From Gammaproteobacteria bacterium (GTDB lineage: Bacteria > Pseudomonadota > Gammaproteobacteria > GCA-001735895), in the NCBI GenBank assembly GCA_022340305.1, contig JAJDOF010000082.1, positions 36,230 through 100,229 of the forward strand: a stretch of DNA of 64,000 nucleotides, in the 5' to 3' direction. A program made the position numbers and the translations under genes. The notes below the pieces were generated by a model. That model saw nothing but the letters and a program-made list of their open reading frames with translations. It searched no databases and was not told the DNA's origin. This document shows, piece after piece, positions 1 through 8,424 of the stretch. Each line of letters begins with the position of its first letter. Within the stretch, counting starts at the first letter, position 1.

Positions 1-189
1 GCCATCGCCTGCCGTTGAAGAGCCGGGATTTTCGTGATTGGTGATAGCGCCAACAGGATACATTGCCCTGGTTGCTGGATATCGAGAGAGCTACGGAGTG
101 AATTACTATTGTTAGCGGAACATGTTAGTCTTACCGGTTCAATAGTTTATCAAAAATCTGAAATTCATCCATTTTAACGGGGAGTAAAA
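1..189. promoter_or_regulatory. Upstream region of the ATP-grasp gene
   Basis: No convincing reading frame is seen here. The stretch becomes AT-rich towards the gene that starts at 190, and a GGGGAG ribosome binding site lies a few bases before its ATG. It presumably carries the promoter; no operator was recognised. Confidence 0.4.
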
Positions 190-1632
190 ATGGCCAAAGT
201 ACGTGGTTTATCCGACATCCTGACTTATTTTCGACGCAACGAAACACCGATATTTTTCGTCTCGCCAACCGCTTTTAACCTGCTAGGCGTCGAGAAATTC
301 ATCAACCGCTTTCACTACATCAATTATTTCGACTCGTTCGATGGCCAGCATCCCCGGGTGTTCGTACCAACCGAGAAAAGTCATGCCGAGTTCGAGTCGA
401 TGGAAGACGTGTGTAATTACATGCTGCAGCACAAGGAAGTCATCGATAGAATCAAAAAGGCTGGCAAGGGTCCGGCTAAATTACTGTTTGTCATGCTCGA
501 TGAAAAAACCGAGGAGATCTGCAAAGAGCTCGGCGTCGACATCGCGTTGCCACCGGTAGACCTGCGAAAACGCATCGACTCCAAGATCGAACTCACCCGG
601 CTTGCCAACAAGGCCGGCATCGACAGCGCCCCCAACGTACTCGGCAAGGCCGACAGTTACGCAGAATTGATGAAAGCCGCAAAAGACGCTGGACTGGGCA
701 ACGACCTGGTGGTGCAGACGCCTTACGGCGACTCGGGGCGCACCACCTTTTTCATCACCAACGAGGCGGGCTGGAACAAGAATGCCAAGGAGATGAAGGG
801 TGAACAGCTCAAGATCATGAAGCGCATCAACCACATGCCCGGCACCATGGAAGCCTGCGTAACGCGTCATGGCACTATTTCCGGACCGATTCAAACCGAC
901 ATCACCGGCTTTGAAGAAATCACACCCTATAAAGGTGGCTGGTGCGGTAACGATGTCTGGCCCAAAATATTCAACACCAAGATCCGGCGAGATTTACGCA
1001 ATATCGCGTCGAAGCTGGGCGATCAACTCTACAAGGAGGGCTATAAGGGCGTTTTCTGCATGGACTTCCTGCTCGACACCGACGATGGTACTCCCTATCT
1101 CGGCGAAGTAAATCCGCGCATCAGCGGCGCTAGTCCGTTAACCAACCTGATCACCTCGCATTACGGTGGTGTGCCATTGTTCCTGTTCCACATGCTGGAA
1201 TTCCTCGATGTCGATTACGAGATCGATCTGCGCAAGCTGCAGAATCGCTGGAACGAATACGACTTCTGGAGCCAGTTGGTTTTGAAGCAAACCGAGGACA
1301 AGGTCAAACTGTTGACGCATGCCCCGCGCAGTGGCGTCTGGAGCATGGATAAATACGGCAGCATCCATTTTGACCGCTCGGATCTCGACTGGACCAACGT
1401 GATCGACAATGACGAGGCGTTTTACCTGCGCGTATATCGTGAAGGTGACTACACCTACAAGGGCGCGGACCTCGGCATCATCGTATCGCGCGGCCGCATG
1501 CAAACCGAGCAGCGTGAGTTACGCGAGCGCGCCAAGCTGTGGACAGCGGCGATTAATGCCGAATTTCATGGCGAGGAACCGAAGGCATTACCGGAAATCT
1601 ACCAGGATCCATTCGGATCGAAATTGTTTTAA
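190..1632 (+). CDS. ATP-grasp domain protein (biotin carboxylase-like)
   Basis: A 480-residue soluble protein. The central part (about residues 130-330) looks like an ATP-grasp fold: a lysine-rich segment, a QTPYGDSGRTT phosphate-binding-type stretch and a GVFCMDFLLD...YLGEVNPRISG stretch, where the Glu and Asn-Pro-Arg are the usual Mg-ATP ligands. ATP-grasp enzymes join a carboxylate to an amine or thiol through an acylphosphate; the substrate here is not evident. The N-terminal ~120 residues resemble no domain I can name. The ATG at 190 has a good GGGGAG ribosome binding site. The gene stands alone, convergent with the amidase gene across a hairpin. ATP-grasp membership is fairly secure, the reaction unknown. 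Confidence 0.8.
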   Translation: MAKVRGLSDILTYFRRNETPIFFVSPTAFNLLGVEKFINRFHYINYFDSFDGQHPRVFVPTEKSHAEFESMEDVCNYMLQHKEVIDRIKKAGKGPAKLLFVMLDEKTEEICKELGVDIALPPVDLRKRIDSKIELTRLANKAGIDSAPNVLGKADSYAELMKAAKDAGLGNDLVVQTPYGDSGRTTFFITNEAGWNKNAKEMKGEQLKIMKRINHMPGTMEACVTRHGTISGPIQTDITGFEEITPYKGGWCGNDVWPKIFNTKIRRDLRNIASKLGDQLYKEGYKGVFCMDFLLDTDDGTPYLGEVNPRISGASPLTNLITSHYGGVPLFLFHMLEFLDVDYEIDLRKLQNRWNEYDFWSQLVLKQTEDKVKLLTHAPRSGVWSMDKYGSIHFDRSDLDWTNVIDNDEAFYLRVYREGDYTYKGADLGIIVSRGRMQTEQRELRERAKLWTAAINAEFHGEEPKALPEIYQDPFGSKLF

Positions 1633-1644
1633 GGGATCGGGAAA

Positions 1645-1671
1645 TATCGCCTGGCGCTATGCGCAGGCGAT
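1645..1671. terminator. Hairpin between convergent genes
   Basis: An imperfect inverted repeat (ATCGCCTGGCGC, TAT loop, GCGCAGGCGAT; one bulged G) sits between the stop of the ATP-grasp gene and the stop of the convergent amidase gene. It probably acts as a bidirectional terminator. No long U-tract follows, so the call rests on position and stem strength. Confidence 0.5.
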
Positions 1672-1675
1672 TTAA

Positions 1676-3073
1676 CTAAGCGATTTGTCGAGGTGAATCC
1701 GACGCCGAGGCAATCGATACGATCGAATTATCCCAGCCGATGAGCGTTTCGATCGCCTCGGCGATGCGCAGAACTTCATAGTCACTACCCACATCACCGA
1801 TAATTTGCAGGGACATCGGCAAACCTTCATCGCCAATACCCATCGGTATTGCGCAGGCGGGCAAGCCGGCCAGGTTGGCGTCGTAGAGAAAACTCGCCCA
1901 GTCGAGCCACGGGAGCTCGATGGCTGTATCGTCGATCTTTTCCGGATGGATAGTGCCGTGCGGGAAAGCCTCGCAACCGAGTGTTGGCGTGATCAGGATG
2001 CGTGAGCCGTGCCGCGCAAACATATCGCTGTAATGCTGGCGGATCACCTTGCGGTGCGCCTGCGCTTCCTCGAAATCCTGCTCGCTCCACTGTTCGCCGA
2101 AATCGAGAAAACCCTTGGCCACTTCACCCAGGTAATCCATATTGTAGGCGCTGCCACGCGCATGCTCGGCTGCATCGTAGGTTGCCGTAACGGCCCAGGT
2201 AACCACCGAAGACGTTAAACCCGGGTTGTCATCAACCAGTTTGAAGCCATCTTTGCGCATCAATTCGACTGCATTCTGGAATGCCTCGCGCACATCGGTG
2301 TTCACCGGGGCAAACCCCAGGTCTTCAGAAACTATAATCGGCGTTCTGCGAGTTTTGCCAGCCGGCTTACCATCAAACCCTTCGCTCATTATCTCAAAAA
2401 ACAGCCGCGCATCGGCAACGCTGCGAGTCATTGGTCCGTAGCACACCAGGGATTGCCAGGACGGAAAGCAGGGCTCGCGCGGAATCGCACCGAAGCTCGG
2501 TTTAAAACCGACTACGCCGCAGAACCCGGCTGGAATGCGAATCGATCCACCGCCGTCACCACCCAGTGAAAAAGATCCAAGTCCCGTCGCTACCGCAACC
2601 GCAGCACCACCCGACGACCCGCCACAGGTGCGCTCAGGGTTCCACGGATTGGAGGTCAAACCGTACATCTCGGAATGGGTAACCCCGGTCAGACTGAATT
2701 CAGGACAGGTTGTCTTGGCGAAGATAATAGCTCCTTCCTGCTCCAGTATTTCGATCGCCCGACAGGTTTCCGTCGGCACGAAATCACTCAGAACCAGGGC
2801 GCCATTGGCACAGGGATAACCCGCCAGAAACTGCGAGTCCTTGATGGTGATCGGCAAACCGCAGAGCCGGCCAAATTTACCGGAAGCGCGTTTTTTATCG
2901 GCCTCCTGGGCGGCCTGCCGCGCGCGACCATAAAGCTTCAGGGCGATCGGGTTAAGAATGGGGGCGACTTCCTCAGCCCGGGATATCGTCTGTTCGAGCA
3001 GCTCGACCGCAGTGATTTGTCCTGAAGCCAGTGCCTGTAGCTGTTGTGTTGCTGTCAGAGAGAACTGTTGCAT
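1676..3073 (-). CDS. Amidase signature family hydrolase
   Basis: A 465-residue amidase-signature enzyme, related to GatA and to acetamidase or indoleacetamide hydrolases. The Ser-cisSer-Lys machinery is visible: Lys in LPITIKDS, the glycine-serine region TCGGSSGGAAVAV, and the nucleophile region GGDGGGSIRIPA. It would hydrolyse a carboxylic amide in the cytoplasm. No gatB or gatC is adjacent, so it is a catabolic amidase rather than the tRNA amidotransferase subunit. The frame is open further upstream to 3181, but that would overlap the preceding VOC gene and swallow a perfect hairpin at 3095-3116, so I prefer the ATG at 3073. The substrate is unknown. Confidence 0.85.
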   Translation of the reverse strand: MQQFSLTATQQLQALASGQITAVELLEQTISRAEEVAPILNPIALKLYGRARQAAQEADKKRASGKFGRLCGLPITIKDSQFLAGYPCANGALVLSDFVPTETCRAIEILEQEGAIIFAKTTCPEFSLTGVTHSEMYGLTSNPWNPERTCGGSSGGAAVAVATGLGSFSLGGDGGGSIRIPAGFCGVVGFKPSFGAIPREPCFPSWQSLVCYGPMTRSVADARLFFEIMSEGFDGKPAGKTRRTPIIVSEDLGFAPVNTDVREAFQNAVELMRKDGFKLVDDNPGLTSSVVTWAVTATYDAAEHARGSAYNMDYLGEVAKGFLDFGEQWSEQDFEEAQAHRKVIRQHYSDMFARHGSRILITPTLGCEAFPHGTIHPEKIDDTAIELPWLDWASFLYDANLAGLPACAIPMGIGDEGLPMSLQIIGDVGSDYEVLRIAEAIETLIGWDNSIVSIASASDSPRQIA

Positions 3074-3094
3074 ACCACCCGGTGAGGCAACTTC

Positions 3095-3116
3095 GGGCCG
3101 GGATAAATCCCGGCCC
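3095..3116. terminator. Perfect 10-bp hairpin between VOC and amidase genes
   Basis: GGGCCGGGAT, an AA spacer, then ATCCCGGCCC: a perfect GC-rich dyad in the gap between the VOC stop (3144) and the amidase start (3073) on the minus strand. It looks like a terminator or attenuator separating the two genes. Confidence 0.55.
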
Positions 3117-3143
3117 TTGTTGCCTGGAAATAAAGATCGTAGC

Positions 3144-3710
3144 TTAGACAGCAACGTTATCGCCTGCAAGTGTTTCCTCAACCATCATCGCTGCAACCGG
3201 GACTTCCACATCGGCAGGAATTTCCATGTCGACCTGGTACCAGGCGCGAGCGCGACGCGCAATTTCTTCCTGTGATACGTTTTCGATTTTGCTTGCCATC
3301 GACCACAGGTAGCCGTTGCCATCCATGAGCACACCGGTACGATCGCCCCAGTAGGCGTCGTACAAAGCTGTGTGGACCAGGGCGCCGGCTTCGACAGCAC
3401 GATCCCAGCTGGTATCGACATCATCCAGGTAAAGATGGACCAGGCTGCTACGAACGCCCTGGCTTACCGGTGACAGCATGCCCATTTCGGGAACTTCACG
3501 GCTCAGGGCTATAATGCTGTTACCGATCTTGATGGTCGCGTGCAGTGCAACCGCTTCATCGGCGCCGCGTTGACGCGTCAGCAGTTCAGCGGCAAATGCC
3601 GCCTGATAGAAGGCAACGGCGCTATCAACGTCGATCACGGTCATACAGGTAGTCGCGGTACGATAGCCGCGCGGAATGGGGGATACTTTTTTAGTCACAA
3701 TATGCTCCAT
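3144..3710 (-). CDS. VOC superfamily protein, PhnB/glyoxalase-like
   Basis: A 188-residue protein with one vicinal-oxygen-chelate module: RTATTCMTVIDVDSAVAFYQ opens the first beta-alpha-beta half, and a second half carries HLYLDDVDTSWDRAVEAGA and DRTGVLMDGNGYLWSMAS. The family covers glyoxalases, dioxygenases and antibiotic-binding proteins. The usual metal ligands are not all evident, so it may bind a small molecule without catalysis. A C-terminal tail of about 50 residues follows the domain. It is divergent from the small gene at 3833. Family call solid, function open. Confidence 0.75.
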   Translation of the reverse strand: MEHIVTKKVSPIPRGYRTATTCMTVIDVDSAVAFYQAAFAAELLTRQRGADEAVALHATIKIGNSIIALSREVPEMGMLSPVSQGVRSSLVHLYLDDVDTSWDRAVEAGALVHTALYDAYWGDRTGVLMDGNGYLWSMASKIENVSQEEIARRARAWYQVDMEIPADVEVPVAAMMVEETLAGDNVAV

Positions 3711-3832
3711 AATGTGAGTTTATCGAAATAGACATAAATGCCCTGCTAAAAATTAAAATGTAGCCGTCAATGATTGTAGTCGGTTACACCATGATGCATA
3801 ATGTAGTCAACAGAGCTCAATTTGTCAACACT

Positions 3833-4240
3833 ATGAATCAAGATGTTCAACTTGGAATATCCGGATCGGTCACTCAGGCCGACCTGGCGCCGTTACGCGA
3901 CAGCGGCCGCCTGGGTGAATTTGCCGTGGTTTATCGCGTCGAACGCCTGCACCAGGGTGGCGGCTACGGTGACCAGGGCAAACATCCGTTGGCCTGGGCA
4001 GTGGCCGTCTACATCGACAGCCAGCTGTGTCGGGTCTTCAATGCGCGGGGCGCCGGACGGGAGTGGAACAATATCGATCGCCTCGGTATATGGCTGCGCG
4101 AACAGGGGTTCTGGTACTGGTGGACCCGCAATGACCTGGAACCGGTAGGTAATGCAAGCGCCGAAGATGAGGAACAAAATGACACACCAACGCCGACACC
4201 GAGCAGCACCTTCATCGATCCGCCATTTTCACCGTTTTAA
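3833..4240 (+). CDS. Hypothetical protein coupled to the C45 acyltransferase gene
   Basis: A protein of about 135 residues (156 if it starts at the upstream ATG at 3770; neither start has a clear ribosome binding site). I do not recognise a family. The core holds a tryptophan-rich stretch (WLREQGFWYWWTRNDL), and the tail is acidic and then Thr/Pro-rich, as in a flexible linker. No signal peptide or membrane segment is evident. Its TAA is followed directly by the ATG of the C45 gene at 4241, so the two are almost certainly co-translated. The pairing suggests a partner or regulator of that enzyme, which is inference only. Confidence 0.55.
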   Translation: MNQDVQLGISGSVTQADLAPLRDSGRLGEFAVVYRVERLHQGGGYGDQGKHPLAWAVAVYIDSQLCRVFNARGAGREWNNIDRLGIWLREQGFWYWWTRNDLEPVGNASAEDEEQNDTPTPTPSSTFIDPPFSPF

Positions 4241-5305
4241 ATGACTATCGCATCGCAGATGAAGTTTTCCTTTCGCGCTTTTGCGGAAGATGCCCCGGAT
4301 AAAACCTGGCGCCAGGAATTCAATCGTCGCTGGCCGGCTTACAGAGACTGGTTCCTGCGCTTCGGCGAACGCGAGCGCCCGACCTACCTGGAATCGATCC
4401 GCGCGTTACAGCGCTACATGCCCGAGATGATACCGGTTTACGAGCAGATGGTGGACCTCGCCGGTGGCGGCGATCGTGCCGCCCGCTTTCTGGCGCAATA
4501 CTGCCCGCCACCGCTGTTTCGTGGCTGCTCGCAGGCGGTGTATCTCGAAGATGCAGCGGTGCTGGTGCGCAATTACGATTATTCACCCTACGTGTTCGAT
4601 GGCCTGGTGATGCGCTCGAAATTCGATCAACGCGCCGTGGTGGCGATGATCGATTGCATGTCCGGCGTGCTCGATGGCATCAATTCTGACGGACTGGCGG
4701 TTTCGATGTCATTTGGCGGGCGCCAGGAATTTGGCAGCGGTTTCGGTATCCCGCTGCTGTTGCGCTACCTGCTGGAATACGCCGGCAATGTCGCCGAGGC
4801 CTGCGAACTACTGGAGCGGGTCCCGGTTCACGGCGCATACAATGTGATGTTGCTTGACCGCGACGCCAATTTTGAAACCGTCGCCATTGCCACTGGTCAG
4901 CAACCGCTGAGAATGGGCACGCGGGTCTCGACCAACCACCAACCGGGCAGCAGCTGGCCGATCTACGAAGAAAAGGTCGGCACGCACCTGCGTTACCAGC
5001 ATCTCGAAGCCGTCACTGCCGCGCGACAGCTCGACGCTTATCAGTTCAGTCGCCAGTTCCTGGTACCACCGCTGTATAGCAGCAAATTTGCGCGCGGCTT
5101 CGGCACCCTTTACAGTGCCGCCTTCTATCCGCAAACAGGGACTTGCGAATACTTCTGGCCGGAGCACAGCTGGACTTTTGATTTCAACAAGTTCGACGAA
5201 TACAAATACCGAATAAACTTCTTCGACCCCGAAGGCTATCCGCACCAACGTCAGTCCTACGGCGAAATTTACACCGCCAAACCTCTGCCGGTACTGAACT
5301 ACTAG
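4241..5305 (+). CDS. C45-family N-terminal nucleophile acyltransferase/peptidase
   Basis: A 354-residue protein resembling the acyl-CoA:6-aminopenicillanic-acid acyltransferase (C45) family. These proteins self-cleave before a cysteine, which becomes the Ntn nucleophile. Here RGCSQAV places the cleavage between Gly95 and Cys96, followed by the expected VRNYDYSP stretch, IDCMSGVLDGINSDGLAVS and STNHQ. The ~95-residue N-terminal part would be the small chain. Relatives act on N-acyl amides, penicillins, conjugated bile salts or small peptides. There is no signal peptide, so it is cytoplasmic. It follows the small unknown gene with no gap and is convergent with the decarboxylase gene across repeat element A. 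Confidence 0.75.
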   Translation: MTIASQMKFSFRAFAEDAPDKTWRQEFNRRWPAYRDWFLRFGERERPTYLESIRALQRYMPEMIPVYEQMVDLAGGGDRAARFLAQYCPPPLFRGCSQAVYLEDAAVLVRNYDYSPYVFDGLVMRSKFDQRAVVAMIDCMSGVLDGINSDGLAVSMSFGGRQEFGSGFGIPLLLRYLLEYAGNVAEACELLERVPVHGAYNVMLLDRDANFETVAIATGQQPLRMGTRVSTNHQPGSSWPIYEEKVGTHLRYQHLEAVTAARQLDAYQFSRQFLVPPLYSSKFARGFGTLYSAAFYPQTGTCEYFWPEHSWTFDFNKFDEYKYRINFFDPEGYPHQRQSYGEIYTAKPLPVLNY

Positions 5306-5324
5306 CCTGTCATCAGGAGGCGCC

Positions 5325-5513
5325 TTAACCCCGCCTGTCTCACCGATTTTCCTGGCGAGGGCGTCTTTAAGGACGCTGTGGTGCGCCGCACGGACCAGAG
5401 GTCCGCGCAGAGAGCCGGGGTATTCACCCGGTTAGTGGGGCGACGGCAGGGCGGCGAGCCACAGGGCACTTCAGGGTGACCGCAGCAGGACTTCGGTGAG
5501 ACAGGCGGGTTAA
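5325..5513. repeat. Intergenic inverted-end repeat, copy A
   Basis: A 189-bp element bounded by near-perfect inverted ends: TTAACCCCGCCTGTCTCACCG on the left (5325-5345) and its complement, one C shorter, on the right (5494-5513). The body shares CCTGGCGAGGGCG near the left and GCAGCAGGACTT near the right with copies B and C, and holds a GCGTC/GACGC hairpin. It lies between convergent genes. Its right end contains the TAA stop of the decarboxylase gene. It resembles a MITE or REP-type element doubling as a bidirectional terminator. Confidence 0.8.
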
Positions 5514-8284
5514 CTCTTTGCCGCGAATATCTTCAACGCTTCCTCGGTAAACAGCTGCAAACCGATCTCGGGCTGGTAGCCATGAATTTCCTTGACGTCG
5601 AGCGCACGGATGAAAGCGAGTATCGCCTCGCTGATCACCTGTCCCGGCACCAGCACCGGAAACCCGGGTGGGTAGGGTGTAACAAAGCTGGCCGACACCA
5701 GCTCGCGACCTGATTTCATCGCCTTGCCGATGGTGGCTTCGTCGATGGTCATGTATTCGCAGTTTTCATCGTCGTAGGCGAGAAAAAATGCACTGCGAAT
5801 ATCACCCTCGGGAGTCTTCACCTTGCGTTTCGCACCGGCACAGAATACTTCGTGAAAATGGCTGAAATCGGGCAGCGGCGGCAGTTCCTGTGACAGCGAT
5901 TTGATCTTGTTTTCAATAATCTTGCGCTCGACGCGGCTCGCGTCCTCACGCTGCTGCTCGAGTTCGGTTGCGATCTTGACCAGCACCTCGATCAGAAAAG
6001 CGACCGAGCTACGCGTGGTGCCGATATTGGTCATGAACAACACCGTGTTGCGCGAAGTCTTGTTGATCTGGATGCCATACTTGTCCATCAGGTAGGCGTT
6101 CTTGAAAGTATCGCCATCGATTCCGGTCATTCCCAGGTACAGGGTAAGCCGTGTCAGGTCGATGACGAAGTCGTCGGTTCCCCAGGCTTCCTCCATCCTG
6201 GTGTTACGCCAGCCGGTCTCCGGGTCGAAATAACTACCGATACCTGAAGGCCGGTATTCTTCCGGAATCATTTCCCTGGCCGAGAGAAAGCGAAAGTACT
6301 TGCACAGTAACGGATGTGAAGCAACTCGCTCACGAATCGCCATCGCCAGCTCGATCTGCTTCTGTACCATTTCGAAACCCTCGAGTTCGACCTGGCGGCG
6401 ACCGATATCGAGCGAGGCCAGAATCTGGTAGTTGGGCGAGGTCGAGGTGTGCGTCATAAAGGCCTCGTCAAAGGGCTCCTGCACCTTGTGACGGAATTGC
6501 TGGTCATAAATGTGAATCATCGATCCCTGACGCAGCGCGGTCAGCGATTTGTGCGTGGACTGCGTGGCATAGACGCGAATACTTGCTCTGGCCGGATCCG
6601 GCATCAAACGCTCGGTCAGCAGGTCCTCGTCTTTCAATTTGGCAATACGTTTCTGGTAAACTGCGTACTCCTTTGCATATTCCTCGCTTTTGTAACGGGC
6701 CTGCAGGCGCTTGGCGGTCGCCATCGCGGTACGGCGACGGTAGGTCGGGGTAAAACCGGCGAAGGCAAACCAGGCCTCGTCCCACAGGAAGATCAGGTCA
6801 GGCTTGATCGCGAGACACTCTTCCATGACACGTTCGACGTTATACACCACGCCATCAAAGGTGCAGTTGGTCAGCAGCAACATCTTGACTTTCTCCAGCT
6901 GCCCGGCTTTCTTGTAGTTCAGCAATTGGTGCTTGATTTCGCGCAGCGGCACCGCGCCGTACATCGAGTAGTCGTTCAACGGATAGGAGTCGAGGTAACA
7001 GACCTGTGCGCCGGACAGCACCATGCCGTAGTGATGCGATTTATGGCAATCGCGATCAACCAGGATGATGTCGTCGGGTTTGACCAGTGCCTGCACCACG
7101 ATCTTGTTGGCCGTGGAGGTGCCGTTGGTGACAAAGTAACTGCGCCGGGCGCCGAAGGCACGCGCGGCGAGTTCCTGCGCTTTCTTGATCGGCCCGTGTG
7201 GTTGCAACAGGGAATCGAGGCCGCCCGAGGTCGCCGAGGTTTCAGCAAGAAAGATGTTCATTCCGTAAAACTGCGCCATGTCCTTGATCCAGTGGGACTT
7301 GGTCACCGATTTGCCACGCGAAATCGGCATTGCGTGGAACACCCCGGTGGGCTGCTGGCTGTACTTTCGCAGGGCGGTAAAAAACGGTGTCTGGTAGCGC
7401 TGCTGGATACCACGCAGGATATTCAAATGCAGGTCGAGATAATCTTCCTGCTGATAAAATATACGGGAAAATTTTTGTGATGCATTGCCGGCGATGTCTT
7501 CGACGGCGGCATCGGTGACCAGGTAAAGATCGAGCTCGGGCCGCAATTCCGCAAGCAGGTTGCCGAGCAGAGGGCCGCGCTCGATGTCGAGCGCGTCTTC
7601 ATAAGCCGATTCATCGATATTTGCGAGATAGCGATGCAAAATTTCGAGATTATTAGCGGAACGCAGCGGAAAGCCATAGCGTATCACCACGCTCTGGATG
7701 TTGTAATTGAACAGGACCGCGATCAGCGCATCCTCAAAGCTCGGCACCGCGACAATGTCATAGATAAACTGGTCTTCCGGGCGACGCAATTCGCGCAGGC
7801 GCTCACGCAGCTGGCGGATATCCTCATGCGAACTCTCATCGACGAACAGCACTTCAAAATAGGGGCGCTTTTGCCCGGATTCTTCGTGGTAATGGGTTAC
7901 CTCGAGCTTGTCCTCGAGCTCCGCGGCAACGCGCAGGTTGATCTGCCTGCTGCGATAGGTTCCGCCGGTCAACGCGCGCACGATGCGCGACACCACGTTG
8001 GACAACAAGCCGAAATTCTGTTGGTCGACAAGCTGCCACAGCAGGCTGAAATCTTCCTGGCTCGGAAAGGCGCTGTAGCTTTCGAAGGTTTCGAGTACCC
8101 CAATCGCATCGCGAGTCTTTTTCGTCAAGGCCGCTACGTCAGCTTTGCGCATGTGTTTTTCATTCAGGCGATTAACGTATTCCTCGAGACGGTTCCAGGT
8201 ATCGAAACGCATCTGCGTCGGGCTGTGATAAAAATCGAGGTTGGTACGCAGCTTTCTTTTAATAGAACTGTCGTTTTCAGGCAT
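5510..8284 (-). CDS. Orn/Lys/Arg decarboxylase-like PLP enzyme, large form
   Basis: A 924-residue fold-type-I PLP enzyme of the basic amino acid decarboxylase group. Residues 1-340 form a long N-terminal region with a possible receiver-like or wing domain. The PLP core spans about 345-760: ETSATSGGLDSLL, FVTNGTSTANK, the HKSHHYG motif, Asp502 in LWDEAWFAF, and the Schiff-base lysine Lys579 in STHKSLTALRQGSM. A typical C-terminal domain follows. The expected product is a diamine or agmatine; ornithine, lysine and arginine cannot be separated by eye. It is longer than the ~710-750 residues of classic enzymes, partly from an insertion near 515-565. It diverges from gabD-gabT, so the amine may feed GABA catabolism. 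GGAGAG precedes the ATG; the TAA lies in repeat A. Confidence 0.85.
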   Translation of the reverse strand: MPENDSSIKRKLRTNLDFYHSPTQMRFDTWNRLEEYVNRLNEKHMRKADVAALTKKTRDAIGVLETFESYSAFPSQEDFSLLWQLVDQQNFGLLSNVVSRIVRALTGGTYRSRQINLRVAAELEDKLEVTHYHEESGQKRPYFEVLFVDESSHEDIRQLRERLRELRRPEDQFIYDIVAVPSFEDALIAVLFNYNIQSVVIRYGFPLRSANNLEILHRYLANIDESAYEDALDIERGPLLGNLLAELRPELDLYLVTDAAVEDIAGNASQKFSRIFYQQEDYLDLHLNILRGIQQRYQTPFFTALRKYSQQPTGVFHAMPISRGKSVTKSHWIKDMAQFYGMNIFLAETSATSGGLDSLLQPHGPIKKAQELAARAFGARRSYFVTNGTSTANKIVVQALVKPDDIILVDRDCHKSHHYGMVLSGAQVCYLDSYPLNDYSMYGAVPLREIKHQLLNYKKAGQLEKVKMLLLTNCTFDGVVYNVERVMEECLAIKPDLIFLWDEAWFAFAGFTPTYRRRTAMATAKRLQARYKSEEYAKEYAVYQKRIAKLKDEDLLTERLMPDPARASIRVYATQSTHKSLTALRQGSMIHIYDQQFRHKVQEPFDEAFMTHTSTSPNYQILASLDIGRRQVELEGFEMVQKQIELAMAIRERVASHPLLCKYFRFLSAREMIPEEYRPSGIGSYFDPETGWRNTRMEEAWGTDDFVIDLTRLTLYLGMTGIDGDTFKNAYLMDKYGIQINKTSRNTVLFMTNIGTTRSSVAFLIEVLVKIATELEQQREDASRVERKIIENKIKSLSQELPPLPDFSHFHEVFCAGAKRKVKTPEGDIRSAFFLAYDDENCEYMTIDEATIGKAMKSGRELVSASFVTPYPPGFPVLVPGQVISEAILAFIRALDVKEIHGYQPEIGLQLFTEEALKIFAAKS

Positions 8285-8424
8285 TTTGACTCTCCGTGGG
8301 CTGAAGCCGACACGATTGTATCAGAGTAATGTACAGGTAATCTCTCAGGCTGTTAAATTCATTGTCGAGGTAAGGCGAAATCGTTATGATTCCCGCCCTT
8401 GCAGAAAATCTCGGATTGAGACCT

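Noticed and set aside
6449..8329. Plus-strand frames (343 and 231 codons) opposite the decarboxylase gene
   Set aside because: Antisense to a PLP core with all catalytic motifs; no sequence evidence for translation.
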